64,000 nt of DNA from Enterobacterales bacterium CwR94 (GTDB taxonomy: Bacteria > Pseudomonadota > Gammaproteobacteria > Enterobacterales > Enterobacteriaceae): contig KZ478061.1 of assembly GCA_002837195.1 (NCBI GenBank), forward strand, positions 168,382 through 232,381, written 5' to 3'. Each line of letters opens with the position of its first letter. Position 1 is the stretch's first letter. Below the pieces are notes generated by a model. The model worked only from the letters and a program-made list of their open reading frames with translations. It searched no databases and was not told the origin of the DNA. The position numbers were made by a program, and so were the translations under genes. Below, piece after piece: positions 54,699 to 63,590 of the stretch.

Positions 54699-55497
54699 CC
54701 AGTAAGGCTTGCGCAATGGCCAGGGTTTCAACATCTGGCCAGCCGCGGTAATCAGCAGGCCGGTAGTGCATCTGAAAAGCAGCGATGACTTTACGCTGTT
54801 GCACTGGCGTCATTTGCGCGTCCACCGGATAACCGTAGCGTTGCAACGCCGCTAACACCGCTTCTACCGCCACACTTTGATGCGCCGGTTCGCCGCGCAT
54901 CAACTGTTGTACGCGTTGGCTGTCGGGCCAGGCACCAATGCCCGCCTTCGCCAGTTCACCCCATGGAAACAACGGACCCGGATCCTGTTTGCGCTGCGGC
55001 GCAATATCGCTATGCCCAACAATGTTGTACGGCGCAATGCCATAGCGTTGAGTAATATCCTTCACCAGCGCCTGTAGCGCAGCAATTTGCTGTGGCGGAA
55101 AAGGTGACCAGACAATGCCATTCGCGGTGCGCCGATAGCCTGCATTGACGAGTTCAATACCAATAGAAGTATCGTTAATGCGTGTCGCTCCCCGCCAAAA
55201 ACTGGGGCCAGCATGCCAGGCGAGCTGCGCTTCCGGTACCAGTTGCAAAATAACGGGATTGGACTGACCTGGCTGCGGGGCGATCAGATAATGGGTACTG
55301 ACATTTTTCGCCGTGAGCGTCGCCAGTGAGGAGGAGTAATCCTCTGCGGTATAGTGGATAACCACGACTTTAACCCGAGGGCGAGCCCCCCAGGCGTGAT
55401 GGCGACTGTCGGCAACATAACCCGCACGTTGCTCCAGTCCACTCGTCGTACAACCGGCCAGCAACCCTGCCAGCAATATCATTATTCCCTTGTGCAT
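54679..55497 (-). CDS. amiD: N-acetylmuramoyl-L-alanine amidase AmiD (lipoprotein)
   Basis: 272 residues (276 in E. coli). The lipobox LAGC places the lipidated Cys at residue 16. The amidase_2 domain has the zinc ligand in VVIHYTAEDYSS, the second His region WHAGPSFWRG and the HSDIAPQRKQDPGPLFPW segment. The C-terminal 70 residues resemble a peptidoglycan-binding domain. It cleaves the amide bond between MurNAc and L-Ala in the periplasm and accepts anhydro-muropeptides. Its start overlaps the stop of ybjQ by one base (TAATG), so translation is coupled. Confidence 0.96.
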   Translation of the reverse strand: MHKGIMILLAGLLAGCTTSGLEQRAGYVADSRHHAWGARPRVKVVVIHYTAEDYSSSLATLTAKNVSTHYLIAPQPGQSNPVILQLVPEAQLAWHAGPSFWRGATRINDTSIGIELVNAGYRRTANGIVWSPFPPQQIAALQALVKDITQRYGIAPYNIVGHSDIAPQRKQDPGPLFPWGELAKAGIGAWPDSQRVQQLMRGEPAHQSVAVEAVLAALQRYGYPVDAQMTPVQQRKVIAAFQMHYRPADYRGWPDVETLAIAQALLEKYGDA

Positions 55498-55820
55498 TAG
55501 CGACGCATCTTAACAGCCGTACCGGTGACACTGACCATCAGCATGCTGCTGTCTTTGCCGACGGTTTGATAATCAATGTCTATCCCGACCACCGCATCGG
55601 CACCCAAGGCTTTTGCCTGCGCTTCAAGTTCTTCAAACGCAATTAACCGCGCTTTGCGCAATTCTTTTTCATAGGCACCCGAACGGCCACCCACGATATC
55701 GCGGATACCGGCAAAAAAATCACGGAAAATGTTGGCGCCCAAAATCGCCTCTCCGGTGACGACACCGCAATAATCCGTGATCGTCTGGCCTTCGAGGCTG
55801 GGTGTTGTTGAGAATTTCAT
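55497..55820 (-). CDS. ybjQ: UPF0145 family protein YbjQ
   Basis: 107 residues (107 in E. coli). It belongs to the YbjQ/UPF0145 family, small pentameric proteins of unknown role, with the family segments [18 protein letters not shown] and [18 protein letters not shown]. It shares a one-base overlap with amiD and should be in the same transcript. No export signal is present. Function unknown. Confidence 0.95.
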   Translation of the reverse strand: MKFSTTPSLEGQTITDYCGVVTGEAILGANIFRDFFAGIRDIVGGRSGAYEKELRKARLIAFEELEAQAKALGADAVVGIDIDYQTVGKDSSMLMVSVTGTAVKMRR

Positions 55821-56170
55821 CCGCTACTCCTGTCTATATCCGTCACCTGGTCGCCGCTTCATCGTGAGACGGCGTGCGAAATACCACTGTATGATAAACA
55901 GTGTAAATGCCAAGTGTCAGAAGTTAAAAAGAGGAAAAGTTGTACGCCACAGGCTGCCACTGCCTTGTCTTTTGCCCCCGGCTCGCACGCGTCATCTCGC
56001 AAATATTGAAAAATTCCCCGCGATGCGTCCTGATAAAACCGCAGCGGCGTGATCTTGTGCTAACTTTAGGGGTATCTGCCTACTAATAATAAATTTTAAC
56101 CCGCCAGGATTGCATAACTATTCTGTCGACGTTAAGATTTACAACATCAATTGCTATTCACTTTTTGCGC
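55821..56170. promoter_or_regulatory. ybjQ-artP divergent intergenic region
   Basis: 350 bases between ybjQ and artP; ybjP, which sits here in E. coli, is absent. A 91-residue ORF crossing from inside ybjQ has no support. The artP-proximal end is AT-rich and holds one ARG-box-like site (56109-56126). Otherwise no feature was recognised. Confidence 0.5.
56109..56126 (+). promoter_or_regulatory. Single ARG-box-like site before artP
   Basis: ATTGCATAACTATTCTGT matches the ArgR half-sites TGAAT-N4-ATTCA with one mismatch in each arm. A second box at the usual 21-base step is poor, so this site is weaker evidence than the pair before artJ. Confidence 0.4.
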
Positions 56171-56899
56171 ATGAGTATTCAACTTAACGGAATTAACTGC
56201 TTCTACGGCGCACATCAGGCGTTGTTTGATATTCAACTGGAATGTCCACAGGGTGAAACGCTGGTGCTGCTCGGTCCGAGTGGTGCGGGTAAGAGTTCAC
56301 TGCTGCGCGTCCTCAATTTGTTGGAAATGCCGCGTTCTGGCACCTTGCACATTGCCGGCACACATTTTGATTTCACCAAAAAACCGTCTGACGAAGCCAT
56401 TCGCGCCCTTCGCCAGAATGTCGGTATGGTGTTTCAGCAATACAATCTTTGGCCGCACTTAACCGTGTTACAAAACCTGATTGAAGCCCCTTGCCGCGTG
56501 CTGGGTTTGGCGAAAGATCAGGCGCATGCGCGCGCGGAAAAATTGCTGGAGCGCTTGCGCCTGACGAAATACGCTGACCGTTTCCCTTTGCATTTGTCCG
56601 GTGGTCAACAGCAGCGCGTCGCCATTGCGCGTGCACTGATGATGGAGCCACAGGTATTGCTGTTTGACGAACCGACCGCCGCACTCGATCCTGAAATCAC
56701 CGCGCAAATTGTCAGCATCATTCGAGAGCTGGCACAAACGCAGATCACCCAGGTCATTGTGACCCACGAAGTCGAGGTGGCGCGCAAAACCGCCAGTCGC
56801 GTGGTGTATATGGAAAATGGCTATATCGTTGAACAGGGTGATGCCACTCGCTTTTCACAGCCGCAAACCGAGGCGTTTGCCAATTACTTATCGCACTAA
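56171..56899 (+). CDS. artP: Arginine ABC transporter ATPase ArtP
   Basis: 242 residues (E. coli 242) from the ATG at 56171 ([19 protein letters not shown]), preferred to a TTG two codons upstream; no clear Shine-Dalgarno sequence is seen. Walker A is GPSGAGKSS (35-43), the signature [15 protein letters not shown] and Walker [13 protein letters not shown]. It powers arginine import with ArtQ and ArtM. It opens the operon artP-artI-artQ-artM. Confidence 0.97.
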   Translation: MSIQLNGINCFYGAHQALFDIQLECPQGETLVLLGPSGAGKSSLLRVLNLLEMPRSGTLHIAGTHFDFTKKPSDEAIRALRQNVGMVFQQYNLWPHLTVLQNLIEAPCRVLGLAKDQAHARAEKLLERLRLTKYADRFPLHLSGGQQQRVAIARALMMEPQVLLFDEPTAALDPEITAQIVSIIRELAQTQITQVIVTHEVEVARKTASRVVYMENGYIVEQGDATRFSQPQTEAFANYLSH

Positions 56900-56913
56900 C
56901 GCAGGATATAAAA

Positions 56914-57645
56914 ATGAAAAAGATTGTACTTGCTGCTCTGTTAGCCAGCATTAGCCTCAGCGCCAGCGCTGCACAAACTCTTCGCTTTGCGACCGAAGCC
57001 TCCTATCCTCCGTTTGAATTCGTGGATGCCAGCAACAAAATTCAAGGATTTGACGTTGACCTGGCGAACGCCCTGTGCAAAGAGATCAACGCGACCTGTA
57101 CGTTCACTAATCAGGCGTTTGACAGTCTGATCCCAAGCCTGAAATTCCGCCGTTTTGACGCGGTGATGGCAGGTATGGATATCACGCCAGAGCGTGAAAA
57201 ACAGGTGCTGTTTACCAAACCTTACTACGACAACTCCGCCATTTTTGTGGCGCAAAAAGGCAAAGTGGCGGATGTTGCTGCACTGAAAGGCAAACGTGTC
57301 GGTGTGCAAAACGGTACCACCCACCAAAAGTATTTGATGGATAAGCAGTCTGGCGTAACGGCCGTGCCTTACGACAGCTATCAGAACGCCATTCTTGACC
57401 TCAAAAATGGCCGCATTGATGCCGTATTTGGTGACACCGCAGTGGTAAACGAGTGGTTGAAACAAAACGATGCGCTGGCAGCGGTGGGTGAGAAAGTCAC
57501 CGACAAAGCCTACTTTGGCACTGGCTTAGGTATCGCATTACGTCAGGGCAATACGGAGCTGCAAAGCAAGTTCGATGCCGCGCTGGATAAAGTGAAACAA
57601 GACGGCACCTACAAGACCATCTACGACAAATGGTTTCAGCAGTAA
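56914..57645 (+). CDS. artI: Periplasmic arginine/lysine-type binding protein ArtI
   Basis: 243 residues, with a Sec signal MKKIVLAALLASISLSASA. It is a family 3 solute-binding protein (RFATEASYPPFEFVD, KGKRVGVQNGTTHQ, FGDTAVVNEWL). In E. coli ArtI is the less specific binding protein of the artPIQM operon, with ArtJ the high-affinity arginine one; the exact ligand of ArtI is not clear. It shows strong similarity to artJ downstream, so the locus holds a gene duplication. It follows artP by 14 bases. Confidence 0.96.
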   Translation: MKKIVLAALLASISLSASAAQTLRFATEASYPPFEFVDASNKIQGFDVDLANALCKEINATCTFTNQAFDSLIPSLKFRRFDAVMAGMDITPEREKQVLFTKPYYDNSAIFVAQKGKVADVAALKGKRVGVQNGTTHQKYLMDKQSGVTAVPYDSYQNAILDLKNGRIDAVFGDTAVVNEWLKQNDALAAVGEKVTDKAYFGTGLGIALRQGNTELQSKFDAALDKVKQDGTYKTIYDKWFQQ

Positions 57646-57652
57646 GGTTTAA

Positions 57653-58369
57653 ATGAACGAACTGAACACACTCGCAAGCGCCGCCGGCATGACCGTCGGC
57701 CTTGCTCTTTGTGCACTCATCGTCGGCCTCGCGCTGGCGATGGTGTTTGCTGCATGGGAATCCTCACGCGTGCGTCCGCTGGCCTGGTTAGGCACCGGAT
57801 TGGTCACGCTCTTTCGCGGTTTGCCAGAAATTCTGGTGGTGTTATTCATCTACTTTGGTGCGTCGCAATTGCTGCTCACGCTGTCGGATGGCTTCACACT
57901 GAATCTCGGCATCGTGCAGATCCCCATTCAAGTGCAGATCGACAATTTCGATGTCAGCCCCTTTTTGTGTGGGGTGATTGCACTGGCGATCCTGTACGCC
58001 TCTTATGCCTCACAAACCCTGCGTGGAGCATTGAAAGCCGTGCCACTGGGTCAGTGGGAATCCGGCCAGGCGCTGGGTATGACCAAAAGCGCCATCTTTT
58101 TCCGCTTGATCATGCCGCAGATGTGGCGACATGCCCTGCCCGGTCTGGGCAATCAGTGGCTGGTTCTGCTAAAAGATACCGCGCTGGTATCACTGATCAG
58201 TGTGAACGATTTAATGCTGCAAACAAAAAGCATTGCCACGCGCACCCAGGAGCCGTTTACCTGGTATCTGGTCGCGGCGGGCATTTACCTGATTATCACC
58301 CTGCTTAGCCAATATATTTTGAAACGTATCGACCTGCGGGCGACGCGTTTTGAGCGGGGGAACAGCTGA
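57653..58369 (+). CDS. artQ: Arginine ABC transporter permease ArtQ
   Basis: 238 residues (E. coli 238). Five or so membrane helices and the family's EAA-like loop ([29 protein letters not shown] begins the region near residue 140). It makes the membrane channel with ArtM. Its stop overlaps the artM start by one base (TGATG), so the pair is translationally coupled. Confidence 0.95.
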   Translation: MNELNTLASAAGMTVGLALCALIVGLALAMVFAAWESSRVRPLAWLGTGLVTLFRGLPEILVVLFIYFGASQLLLTLSDGFTLNLGIVQIPIQVQIDNFDVSPFLCGVIALAILYASYASQTLRGALKAVPLGQWESGQALGMTKSAIFFRLIMPQMWRHALPGLGNQWLVLLKDTALVSLISVNDLMLQTKSIATRTQEPFTWYLVAAGIYLIITLLSQYILKRIDLRATRFERGNS

Positions 58370-59037
58370 TGTTGGAATACTTTCCAGAAATATTAAAAGG
58401 CCTGCACACCAGCCTGACGCTGACGGTCGCCGCCCTGGTTGCAGCGCTGCTGCTGTCGGTGCTGTTTACCGTGATCATCACGTTAAAAGTGCCCGTGTTG
58501 AGTCAACTGGTGCGCGGGTACATTACGCTGTTTACGGGCACGCCACTGTTGGTGCAGATCTTCCTGATTTATTACGGACCGGGCCAGTTCCCCTCCATCC
58601 AAAATATCCCGTGGCTGTGGCACTTACTGTCTGATCCCTGGCTGTGTGCGATGCTGGCACTGTCACTGAACAGTGCTGCCTACACCACATTACTGTTTCA
58701 CGGTGCTGTGCGAGCCATTCCTTCAGGTCAGTGGCAGTCATGTGCAGCATTGGGGATGAATCGGAAAGATACGCTGCGTATCCTGCTGCCCTACGCTTTT
58801 AAACGTGCGCTTTCCTCGTACTCTAACGAGGTGGTGCTGGTGTTTAAAAGCACCTCACTGGCCTACACCATCACATTGATGGAAGTGATGGGACACGGTC
58901 AGTTGTTATACGGGCGCACCTATGATGTCACGGTGTTTGCCGCCGCTGGTGTGGTGTATCTCTGCGTCAATGGGTTACTCACCCTGATGATGCGGATGAT
59001 TGAACGACGCGCACTGGCGTTCGAACGCCGAAATTAA
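58369..59037 (+). CDS. artM: Arginine ABC transporter permease ArtM
   Basis: 222 residues (E. coli 222). Membrane permease with loop QSCAALGMNRKDTLRILLPYA, homologous to ArtQ. The two permeases form the heterodimeric channel with ArtP dimers on the cytoplasmic side. It is the last gene of artPIQM and is followed by a terminator before artJ. Confidence 0.95.
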   Translation: MLEYFPEILKGLHTSLTLTVAALVAALLLSVLFTVIITLKVPVLSQLVRGYITLFTGTPLLVQIFLIYYGPGQFPSIQNIPWLWHLLSDPWLCAMLALSLNSAAYTTLLFHGAVRAIPSGQWQSCAALGMNRKDTLRILLPYAFKRALSSYSNEVVLVFKSTSLAYTITLMEVMGHGQLLYGRTYDVTVFAAAGVVYLCVNGLLTLMMRMIERRALAFERRN

Positions 59038-59046
59038 CGCTGTAAC

Positions 59047-59079
59047 GCTACCTGTTCATCGCAGGTAGCTTCTCTTTTC
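59047..59079 (+). terminator. artPIQM terminator
   Basis: Eight-base stem GCTACCTG / CAGGTAGC with a seven-base loop followed by TTCTCTTTTC, ten bases after the artM stop. Confidence 0.8.
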
Positions 59080-59164
59080 TTTCCCCATCCTGGCCTTTTT
59101 GCTCTATCACAGCCATAGCGCTTATCGCCTCATTGTGCACATTTGTGGCTACTTTGCGCACTGT

Positions 59165-59203
59165 TTTGATTTTATATACACAAATATTGCATAAATACGC
59201 AAT
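59165..59203 (+). promoter_or_regulatory. Tandem ARG boxes (ArgR operator) before artJ
   Basis: Two 18-base boxes, TTTGATTTTATATACACA (59165-59182) and ATTGCATAAATACGCAAT (59186-59203), separated by three bases. This is the canonical pair spacing for a hexameric ArgR repressor. They match the consensus TGAAT-N4-ATTCA with two or three mismatches each. The artJ ATG lies 64 bases downstream. ArgR represses artJ in E. coli. Confidence 0.7.
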
Positions 59204-59267
59204 CAATGGCAGAGTGACTTGCCTGCCAATGCGCAGCGATGACAACGATAAAAATGGAGCATACACG

Positions 59268-59999
59268 ATGAAAAAATTACTTTTGGCAGGACTTCTGGCA
59301 GGCATGGCCTTCACCGCGCAGGCCGCAGAAACCATTCGTTTTGCCTCCTCTGCAACTTATCCGCCCTTTGAGTCTCTTGATGGTAACAACCAGATCGTCG
59401 GCTTTGACATTGATTTAGCCAAAGCGCTGTGTGCCAATATGCAAGCCAATTGCACCTTCACCAATAATCCTTTTGACAGCTTAATTCCGGCGCTGAAGTT
59501 CCGCCGTTTTGATGCCGTGATTTCAGGTATGGATATCACGCCAGAGCGCAGCAAGCAGGTCACCTTCACCGCCCCATACTATGCAAACTCGGCGGTGGTC
59601 ATTGCCCAGAAAGGCAAATTCAGCAGCCTTGAGCAGTTAAAAGGCAAACGTATCGGCATGGAAAATGGCACTACGCACCAGAAATTTATGCAGGATAAAC
59701 ATCCCGAAGTGGTCACTGTCGCCTATGACAGCTATCAAAATGCCATTTTGGATTTGAAAAACAACCGCCTGGATGGCGTGTTTGGTGATACTGCCGTGGT
59801 CAACGAGTGGTTAAAAACCAATCCTGGCCTGGGCACCGTGGGTGAGCACGTCACTGACGCACAATATTTTGGCACCGGTTTAGGCATTGCCGTGCGCCCG
59901 GATAATACTGCGCTGCTGGAAAAATTGAACGCTGCGCTGACCGCGATTAAAGCGGATGGCACTTACCAGAAAATTAACCAGAAGTGGTTTCCGCAGTAA
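59268..59999 (+). CDS. artJ: Periplasmic L-arginine-binding protein ArtJ
   Basis: 243 residues from the ATG at 59268; the longer frame upstream is not coding. Sec signal MKKLLLAGLLAGMAFTAQA. Solute-binding family 3 features RFASSATYPPFES, KGKRIGMENGTTHQ and FGDTAVVNEWL. In E. coli ArtJ is the arginine-specific partner of the ArtQMP permease. It has its own ArgR-controlled promoter and terminator, separate from artPIQM, so its level can be set apart from that of the permease. Confidence 0.97.
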   Translation: MKKLLLAGLLAGMAFTAQAAETIRFASSATYPPFESLDGNNQIVGFDIDLAKALCANMQANCTFTNNPFDSLIPALKFRRFDAVISGMDITPERSKQVTFTAPYYANSAVVIAQKGKFSSLEQLKGKRIGMENGTTHQKFMQDKHPEVVTVAYDSYQNAILDLKNNRLDGVFGDTAVVNEWLKTNPGLGTVGEHVTDAQYFGTGLGIAVRPDNTALLEKLNAALTAIKADGTYQKINQKWFPQ

Positions 60000-60011
60000 G
60001 TGAATCAGATA

Positions 60012-60040
60012 AAGACACTGCGCTAACCGCACAGTGTCTT
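60012..60040. terminator. Bidirectional terminator, artJ / rlmC
   Basis: Nine-base stem AAGACACTG / CAGTGTCTT with an 11-base loop whose GCG and CGC can pair further. It ends on the first base of the rlmC stop codon. The T runs are short (TTCACTCT towards artJ's exit, TTTATC on the minus strand). Confidence 0.65.
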
Positions 60041-61170
60041 CACTCTGGCAGACGTTGTAATAACGTCAGCACTTCGTAGTGTGCCGTATGCGGAAACATA
60101 TCAAACAATTGGATTTTCACCGTTTGGTAGCGCGTTAACCGCTGCATATCCGCTGCCATCGTCACTGCGTTGCAACTGGAATACAGCAGCCATTCAGGGG
60201 CCATGCTGTTCAAATACTCGCACAGCTCAGTGCCCACACCGCGCCGTGGTGGATTCACCAATACCAATTCAGGAACATCCCCTTCTGCTGTCGCAAATCG
60301 CGTAGAATCCAGCGCCGCAAAATGCACCTTGTTCAGCCCCATCTCCTGTGCTGAGCGGGTGGCACACGCGATGGCTTCCGCGCTGATTTCAATGCCGGTT
60401 AACCGCATTTCGGGTGTCGCGCAATGCAGGCCAAAACCGCCAACGCCACAAAACAGATCCCACATATGCTGAACGTTCAACTCAGCCACCCACTGACGCG
60501 CACTGTCGTACAGCCGACTCGCCACGGCCGTGTTTGTCTGGAAGAAGCTCTGCGGACGTAGCCACAGCGGCACGTCATTCAGTTTTGCCGCCAGCGTCTG
60601 TTGTTCGGTGAGGTAAATCTCCTCATCCCCTTCCAAAATAGCCATATGCACAGGTTGCACGTTAACCGTAATCACCTTGAGCTGCGGCAATTGGCGCTGC
60701 AGATCGGGCAATACCGCGCGCAAAAGATCGAGCTTAGCGGTACTGCGCAGCACAAAACGCAGCATCATCTCACCACGGCTGTTTTCCGTCAGCAGGAGGA
60801 ATTTCAGCTCGCCGCGCTTACGCGCCACGTTGTAGGGCGTTAATCCCGCGCGAGCAATAAAGGGTTTTAACTGATGAAAGACCGGCGAGAACGTGGCGGG
60901 ATAGAGAGGACACTCACTCAGATCGACTGCGCTGCCGTCTTTATGTACCAGCCCAAAGACGGGCCGCTCAACGCTGCCACTGACCACCATTTTGGCTTTA
61001 TTACGAAAGCCCTGCTGCTCTGATACCTGCACCGGCAACCAGCGATCGGCGGGAATATCTGGCAACAATTCGCGCAGCAGCGCAGATTTATCGCGTAGCT
61101 GTTGCGCATAAGGCGTGGCGAGCCACTGGCAGGAACGGCAAGAATGGGCGTTAAAAAGCTCGCAATGCAT
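60040..61170 (-). CDS. rlmC: 23S rRNA (uracil-747-C5)-methyltransferase RlmC
   Basis: 376 residues (375 in E. coli) from the ATG at 61170 ([17 protein letters not shown]); a GTG two codons upstream is a weaker option, and neither has a clear Shine-Dalgarno sequence. Four cysteines for the 4Fe-4S cluster are in [12 protein letters not shown] and CPLYP. SAM motifs are [14 protein letters not shown] and VNPPRRG; the catalytic Cys is in YSSCNAVT. It makes m5U747 in 23S rRNA. It lies 39 bases after ybjO on the same strand. Confidence 0.96.
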   Translation of the reverse strand: MHCELFNAHSCRSCQWLATPYAQQLRDKSALLRELLPDIPADRWLPVQVSEQQGFRNKAKMVVSGSVERPVFGLVHKDGSAVDLSECPLYPATFSPVFHQLKPFIARAGLTPYNVARKRGELKFLLLTENSRGEMMLRFVLRSTAKLDLLRAVLPDLQRQLPQLKVITVNVQPVHMAILEGDEEIYLTEQQTLAAKLNDVPLWLRPQSFFQTNTAVASRLYDSARQWVAELNVQHMWDLFCGVGGFGLHCATPEMRLTGIEISAEAIACATRSAQEMGLNKVHFAALDSTRFATAEGDVPELVLVNPPRRGVGTELCEYLNSMAPEWLLYSSCNAVTMAADMQRLTRYQTVKIQLFDMFPHTAHYEVLTLLQRLPE

Positions 61171-61209
61171 GGTCACAACGTCATTATTAAAGCGGGCGGC
61201 GATTGTACA

Positions 61210-61695
61210 CTACTCGCCACGCGCACGGAAAAAAAGTCGGCTACTGGCAGGCATAAATAACAGCAGAATCACCACCAGATCAGGAAACTTATGCCAGAAC
61301 AAGGCACTGAATATTTCCCCGTTAGAATCACCGCTGAGACTGAAAATTTCCGGCCAGATCCATCCCATCGAAGCCATCATCAGGTAACTACACACCACAA
61401 TTTGCGCCAGCAGATAGCCCCACCGCCCACGGTTTTCTCCTCGCATCAGGCGAAATGCACAGTGGATTTCTAAACAGACAATCAGTTGGCTGGCAATAAA
61501 GATCAGCGTGGAATCCCATGCCTGCACACTGCGATGCACAAAATCCAGCATGCCATCATAGCCGAGCGTAGAAAACAGTAGCAGCAGCCCGACGCAGCGA
61601 GTAATGATAATCGCCAGCCCGGCAATGCGCACCGGAATGGGAATGGTGTGAGTTTCCACAGCAGTGGCTTTGATCTCTTTGAAGAGTTCGGACAT
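61210..61695 (-). CDS. ybjO: Inner-membrane protein YbjO (DUF2593)
   Basis: 161 residues (162 in E. coli). Four hydrophobic segments suggest an integral inner-membrane protein (about 22-45, 55-75, 88-110, 130-152). It belongs to DUF2593; no function is known. It lies between rlmC and the pot operon, as in E. coli. The potGHI terminator separates it from potI, so it has its own promoter. Confidence 0.93.
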   Translation of the reverse strand: MSELFKEIKATAVETHTIPIPVRIAGLAIIITRCVGLLLLFSTLGYDGMLDFVHRSVQAWDSTLIFIASQLIVCLEIHCAFRLMRGENRGRWGYLLAQIVVCSYLMMASMGWIWPEIFSLSGDSNGEIFSALFWHKFPDLVVILLLFMPASSRLFFRARGE

Positions 61696-61754
61696 TGTCT
61701 GCCTCTGTAAACAGCACTCAGCTGCCTGATTTTACAGAGTATAGAGCCAAATGA

Positions 61755-61782
61755 CGGGGGCGCGCCACCAGACGCGCCCCCG
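61755..61782 (-). terminator. potGHI terminator
   Basis: Perfect ten-base stem CGGGGGCGCG / CGCGCCCCCG with an eight-base loop, followed on the minus strand by TCATTTGG. It lies six bases after the potI stop. The stem is very strong but the T run is short. Confidence 0.75.
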
Positions 61783-61787
61783 AATGA

Positions 61788-62633
61788 TCAACCGCGTTGC
61801 GCGCGTTGAATATCGCGCAGGCGTTTTTTCTCTTCGTTGGCCATCAGTCGCCAGGCAATAAAGCCGACGATACCGACGATAAACAAGATGAGTGACGCCA
61901 GCGCGTTGATTTCCGGGTTCACACCACGTCGCACCGTCGCAAAGATCTGCATCGGTAAGGTTGTGGCACCAGGGCCGGTGACAAAACTCGATATCACCAA
62001 ATCATCAAGCGACAAGGTGAAGGCCAACAGCCAACCGGTAACCAGTGCAGGGGCAATCATCGGCACGGTAATGACGAAAAACACTTTCAACGGTGTCGCC
62101 CCCAAATCCATTGCGGCTTCTTCCAGAGAGCGATCCAATTCACGCAACCGCGCATTGATCACCACCGCCACGTAGGCGGTACAGAAGGTAACGTGCGCCA
62201 GCCAGATGGTGAGCATACCGCGCTCAGCAGGCCAGCCCACCGCATGCGCCATCGATACAAACAGCAACAGCAAGGATAAGCCGGTAATCACATCGGGCAT
62301 CACCAAAGGCGCCGTCAGCATAAAGGCAAACCCGGTCTGGCCTTTGAAACGGCCAAAACGCACGATGATAACCGCCGCGATTGTGCCCAGAATCACCGCC
62401 ATTGAGGCGCTGAGTGCCGCAATGGTCAGGCTGAGACTCACTGCGCTGATCATCGCACTGTCCTGGAACAGCACGCGATACCAGTGCAGAGAAAAGCCTT
62501 CCCAGACCGTGACCAGTTGTGAACTGTTGAACGAGTAGATCACCAGTAGCACCATTGGCGCATACAGAAAGAAGAAGCACACGGCTAAAATTGCGGTGCG
62601 CCAGGGCGAGCGAATCGTTGGTAATGAATTCAC
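61788..62633 (-). CDS. potI: Putrescine ABC transporter permease PotI
   Basis: 281 residues (E. coli 281). Six membrane helices and the ABC-permease EAA loop EEAAMDLGATPLKVFFVITVP. It pairs with PotH in the inner membrane as the channel of the PotFGHI putrescine importer. The start overlaps the potH stop by four bases. The window ends before potF. Confidence 0.97.
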   Translation of the reverse strand: MNSLPTIRSPWRTAILAVCFFFLYAPMVLLVIYSFNSSQLVTVWEGFSLHWYRVLFQDSAMISAVSLSLTIAALSASMAVILGTIAAVIIVRFGRFKGQTGFAFMLTAPLVMPDVITGLSLLLLFVSMAHAVGWPAERGMLTIWLAHVTFCTAYVAVVINARLRELDRSLEEAAMDLGATPLKVFFVITVPMIAPALVTGWLLAFTLSLDDLVISSFVTGPGATTLPMQIFATVRRGVNPEINALASLILFIVGIVGFIAWRLMANEEKKRLRDIQRAQRG

Positions 62634-63580
62634 GATTTTTCTCCCATCTCTTTATTCTGATGTTTATGGAACCACATAATCGGCACGATCAGGATCAACA
62701 AGATAATGACCGCCAGAGCGGAAGCGACTGGCCAGTCACGGTTATTAAAGAACTCCTGCCACAGGATACGGCCAATCATGATGCTATCTGGCCCACCCAA
62801 CAGTTCAGGGATCACGTACTCGCCCACCGCAGGGATAAACACCAGCATTGAGCCGGCAATAATGCCCCCTTTCGTCAGTGGCACAATCACGTTGAAAAAC
62901 GTTTTAAGCGGGCGCGCGCCAAGATCCAGCGACGCTTCCACCAACGAGTAATCAATACGCGTCAATGCGGTATAGATAGGGAGCACCATGAACGGCAGAT
63001 AGCAGTAAACAATACCGATATACACCGCCCAGTTGGTGTACAAAATCACCAACGGATGATCAATAACCCCTAACCACAGCAAAAAGCGGTTCAGAATACC
63101 GTTGTTGTTCAGCAGCCCCATCCATGCATAGACGCGAATTAAAAAAGACGTCCATGACGGCAGAATAACCAGCAACAACAAAATATTACGCATTGAGGGT
63201 TTGCTGTGCGCAATCGCCCACGCCAGCGGATACCCTACCGCCAAACAAATCAGCGTCGAAATTGCCGCCACTTTCAACGACTGCATATACGCGTCGAAAT
63301 ACAGTGGATCATCGGTTAACTGGAAATAATTCCCGAGGTTGAGCACCACACTCAGTTGCCCATCGGCCCAGGTAATCAGTTCAGTATAAGGCGGTATAGC
63401 CCGCGCAATTTCCGAAAAACTAATCTTAAAGACAATCAGAAATGGCAGTAAAAACAGCAGCACAAGCCACAAATAAGGCAGTGCTATCACCAATTTGCGG
63501 CCATGTTGCATCTGCAAGCGCGTGAAAAAACGCTTGATGCCGCCAGGAGGCTCAGTGACGCGTTCAGGTAGAGACGACAT
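62630..63580 (-). CDS. potH: Putrescine ABC transporter permease PotH
   Basis: 316 residues (317 in E. coli). A cytoplasmic N-terminal tail (SSLPERVTEPPGGIKRFFTR) precedes six membrane helices and the EAA loop EASLDLGARPLKTFFNVIVP. It forms the putrescine channel with PotI. It follows potG by ten bases and overlaps potI by four. Confidence 0.97.
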   Translation of the reverse strand: MSSLPERVTEPPGGIKRFFTRLQMQHGRKLVIALPYLWLVLLFLLPFLIVFKISFSEIARAIPPYTELITWADGQLSVVLNLGNYFQLTDDPLYFDAYMQSLKVAAISTLICLAVGYPLAWAIAHSKPSMRNILLLLVILPSWTSFLIRVYAWMGLLNNNGILNRFLLWLGVIDHPLVILYTNWAVYIGIVYCYLPFMVLPIYTALTRIDYSLVEASLDLGARPLKTFFNVIVPLTKGGIIAGSMLVFIPAVGEYVIPELLGGPDSIMIGRILWQEFFNNRDWPVASALAVIILLILIVPIMWFHKHQNKEMGEKS

Positions 63581-63590
63581 ACAAACCCCC

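Noticed and set aside
55777-56052. 91-residue ORF from ybjQ into the artP spacer
   Set aside because: Starts antisense inside ybjQ, rich in Arg and Pro, no start signal and no recognisable motif.
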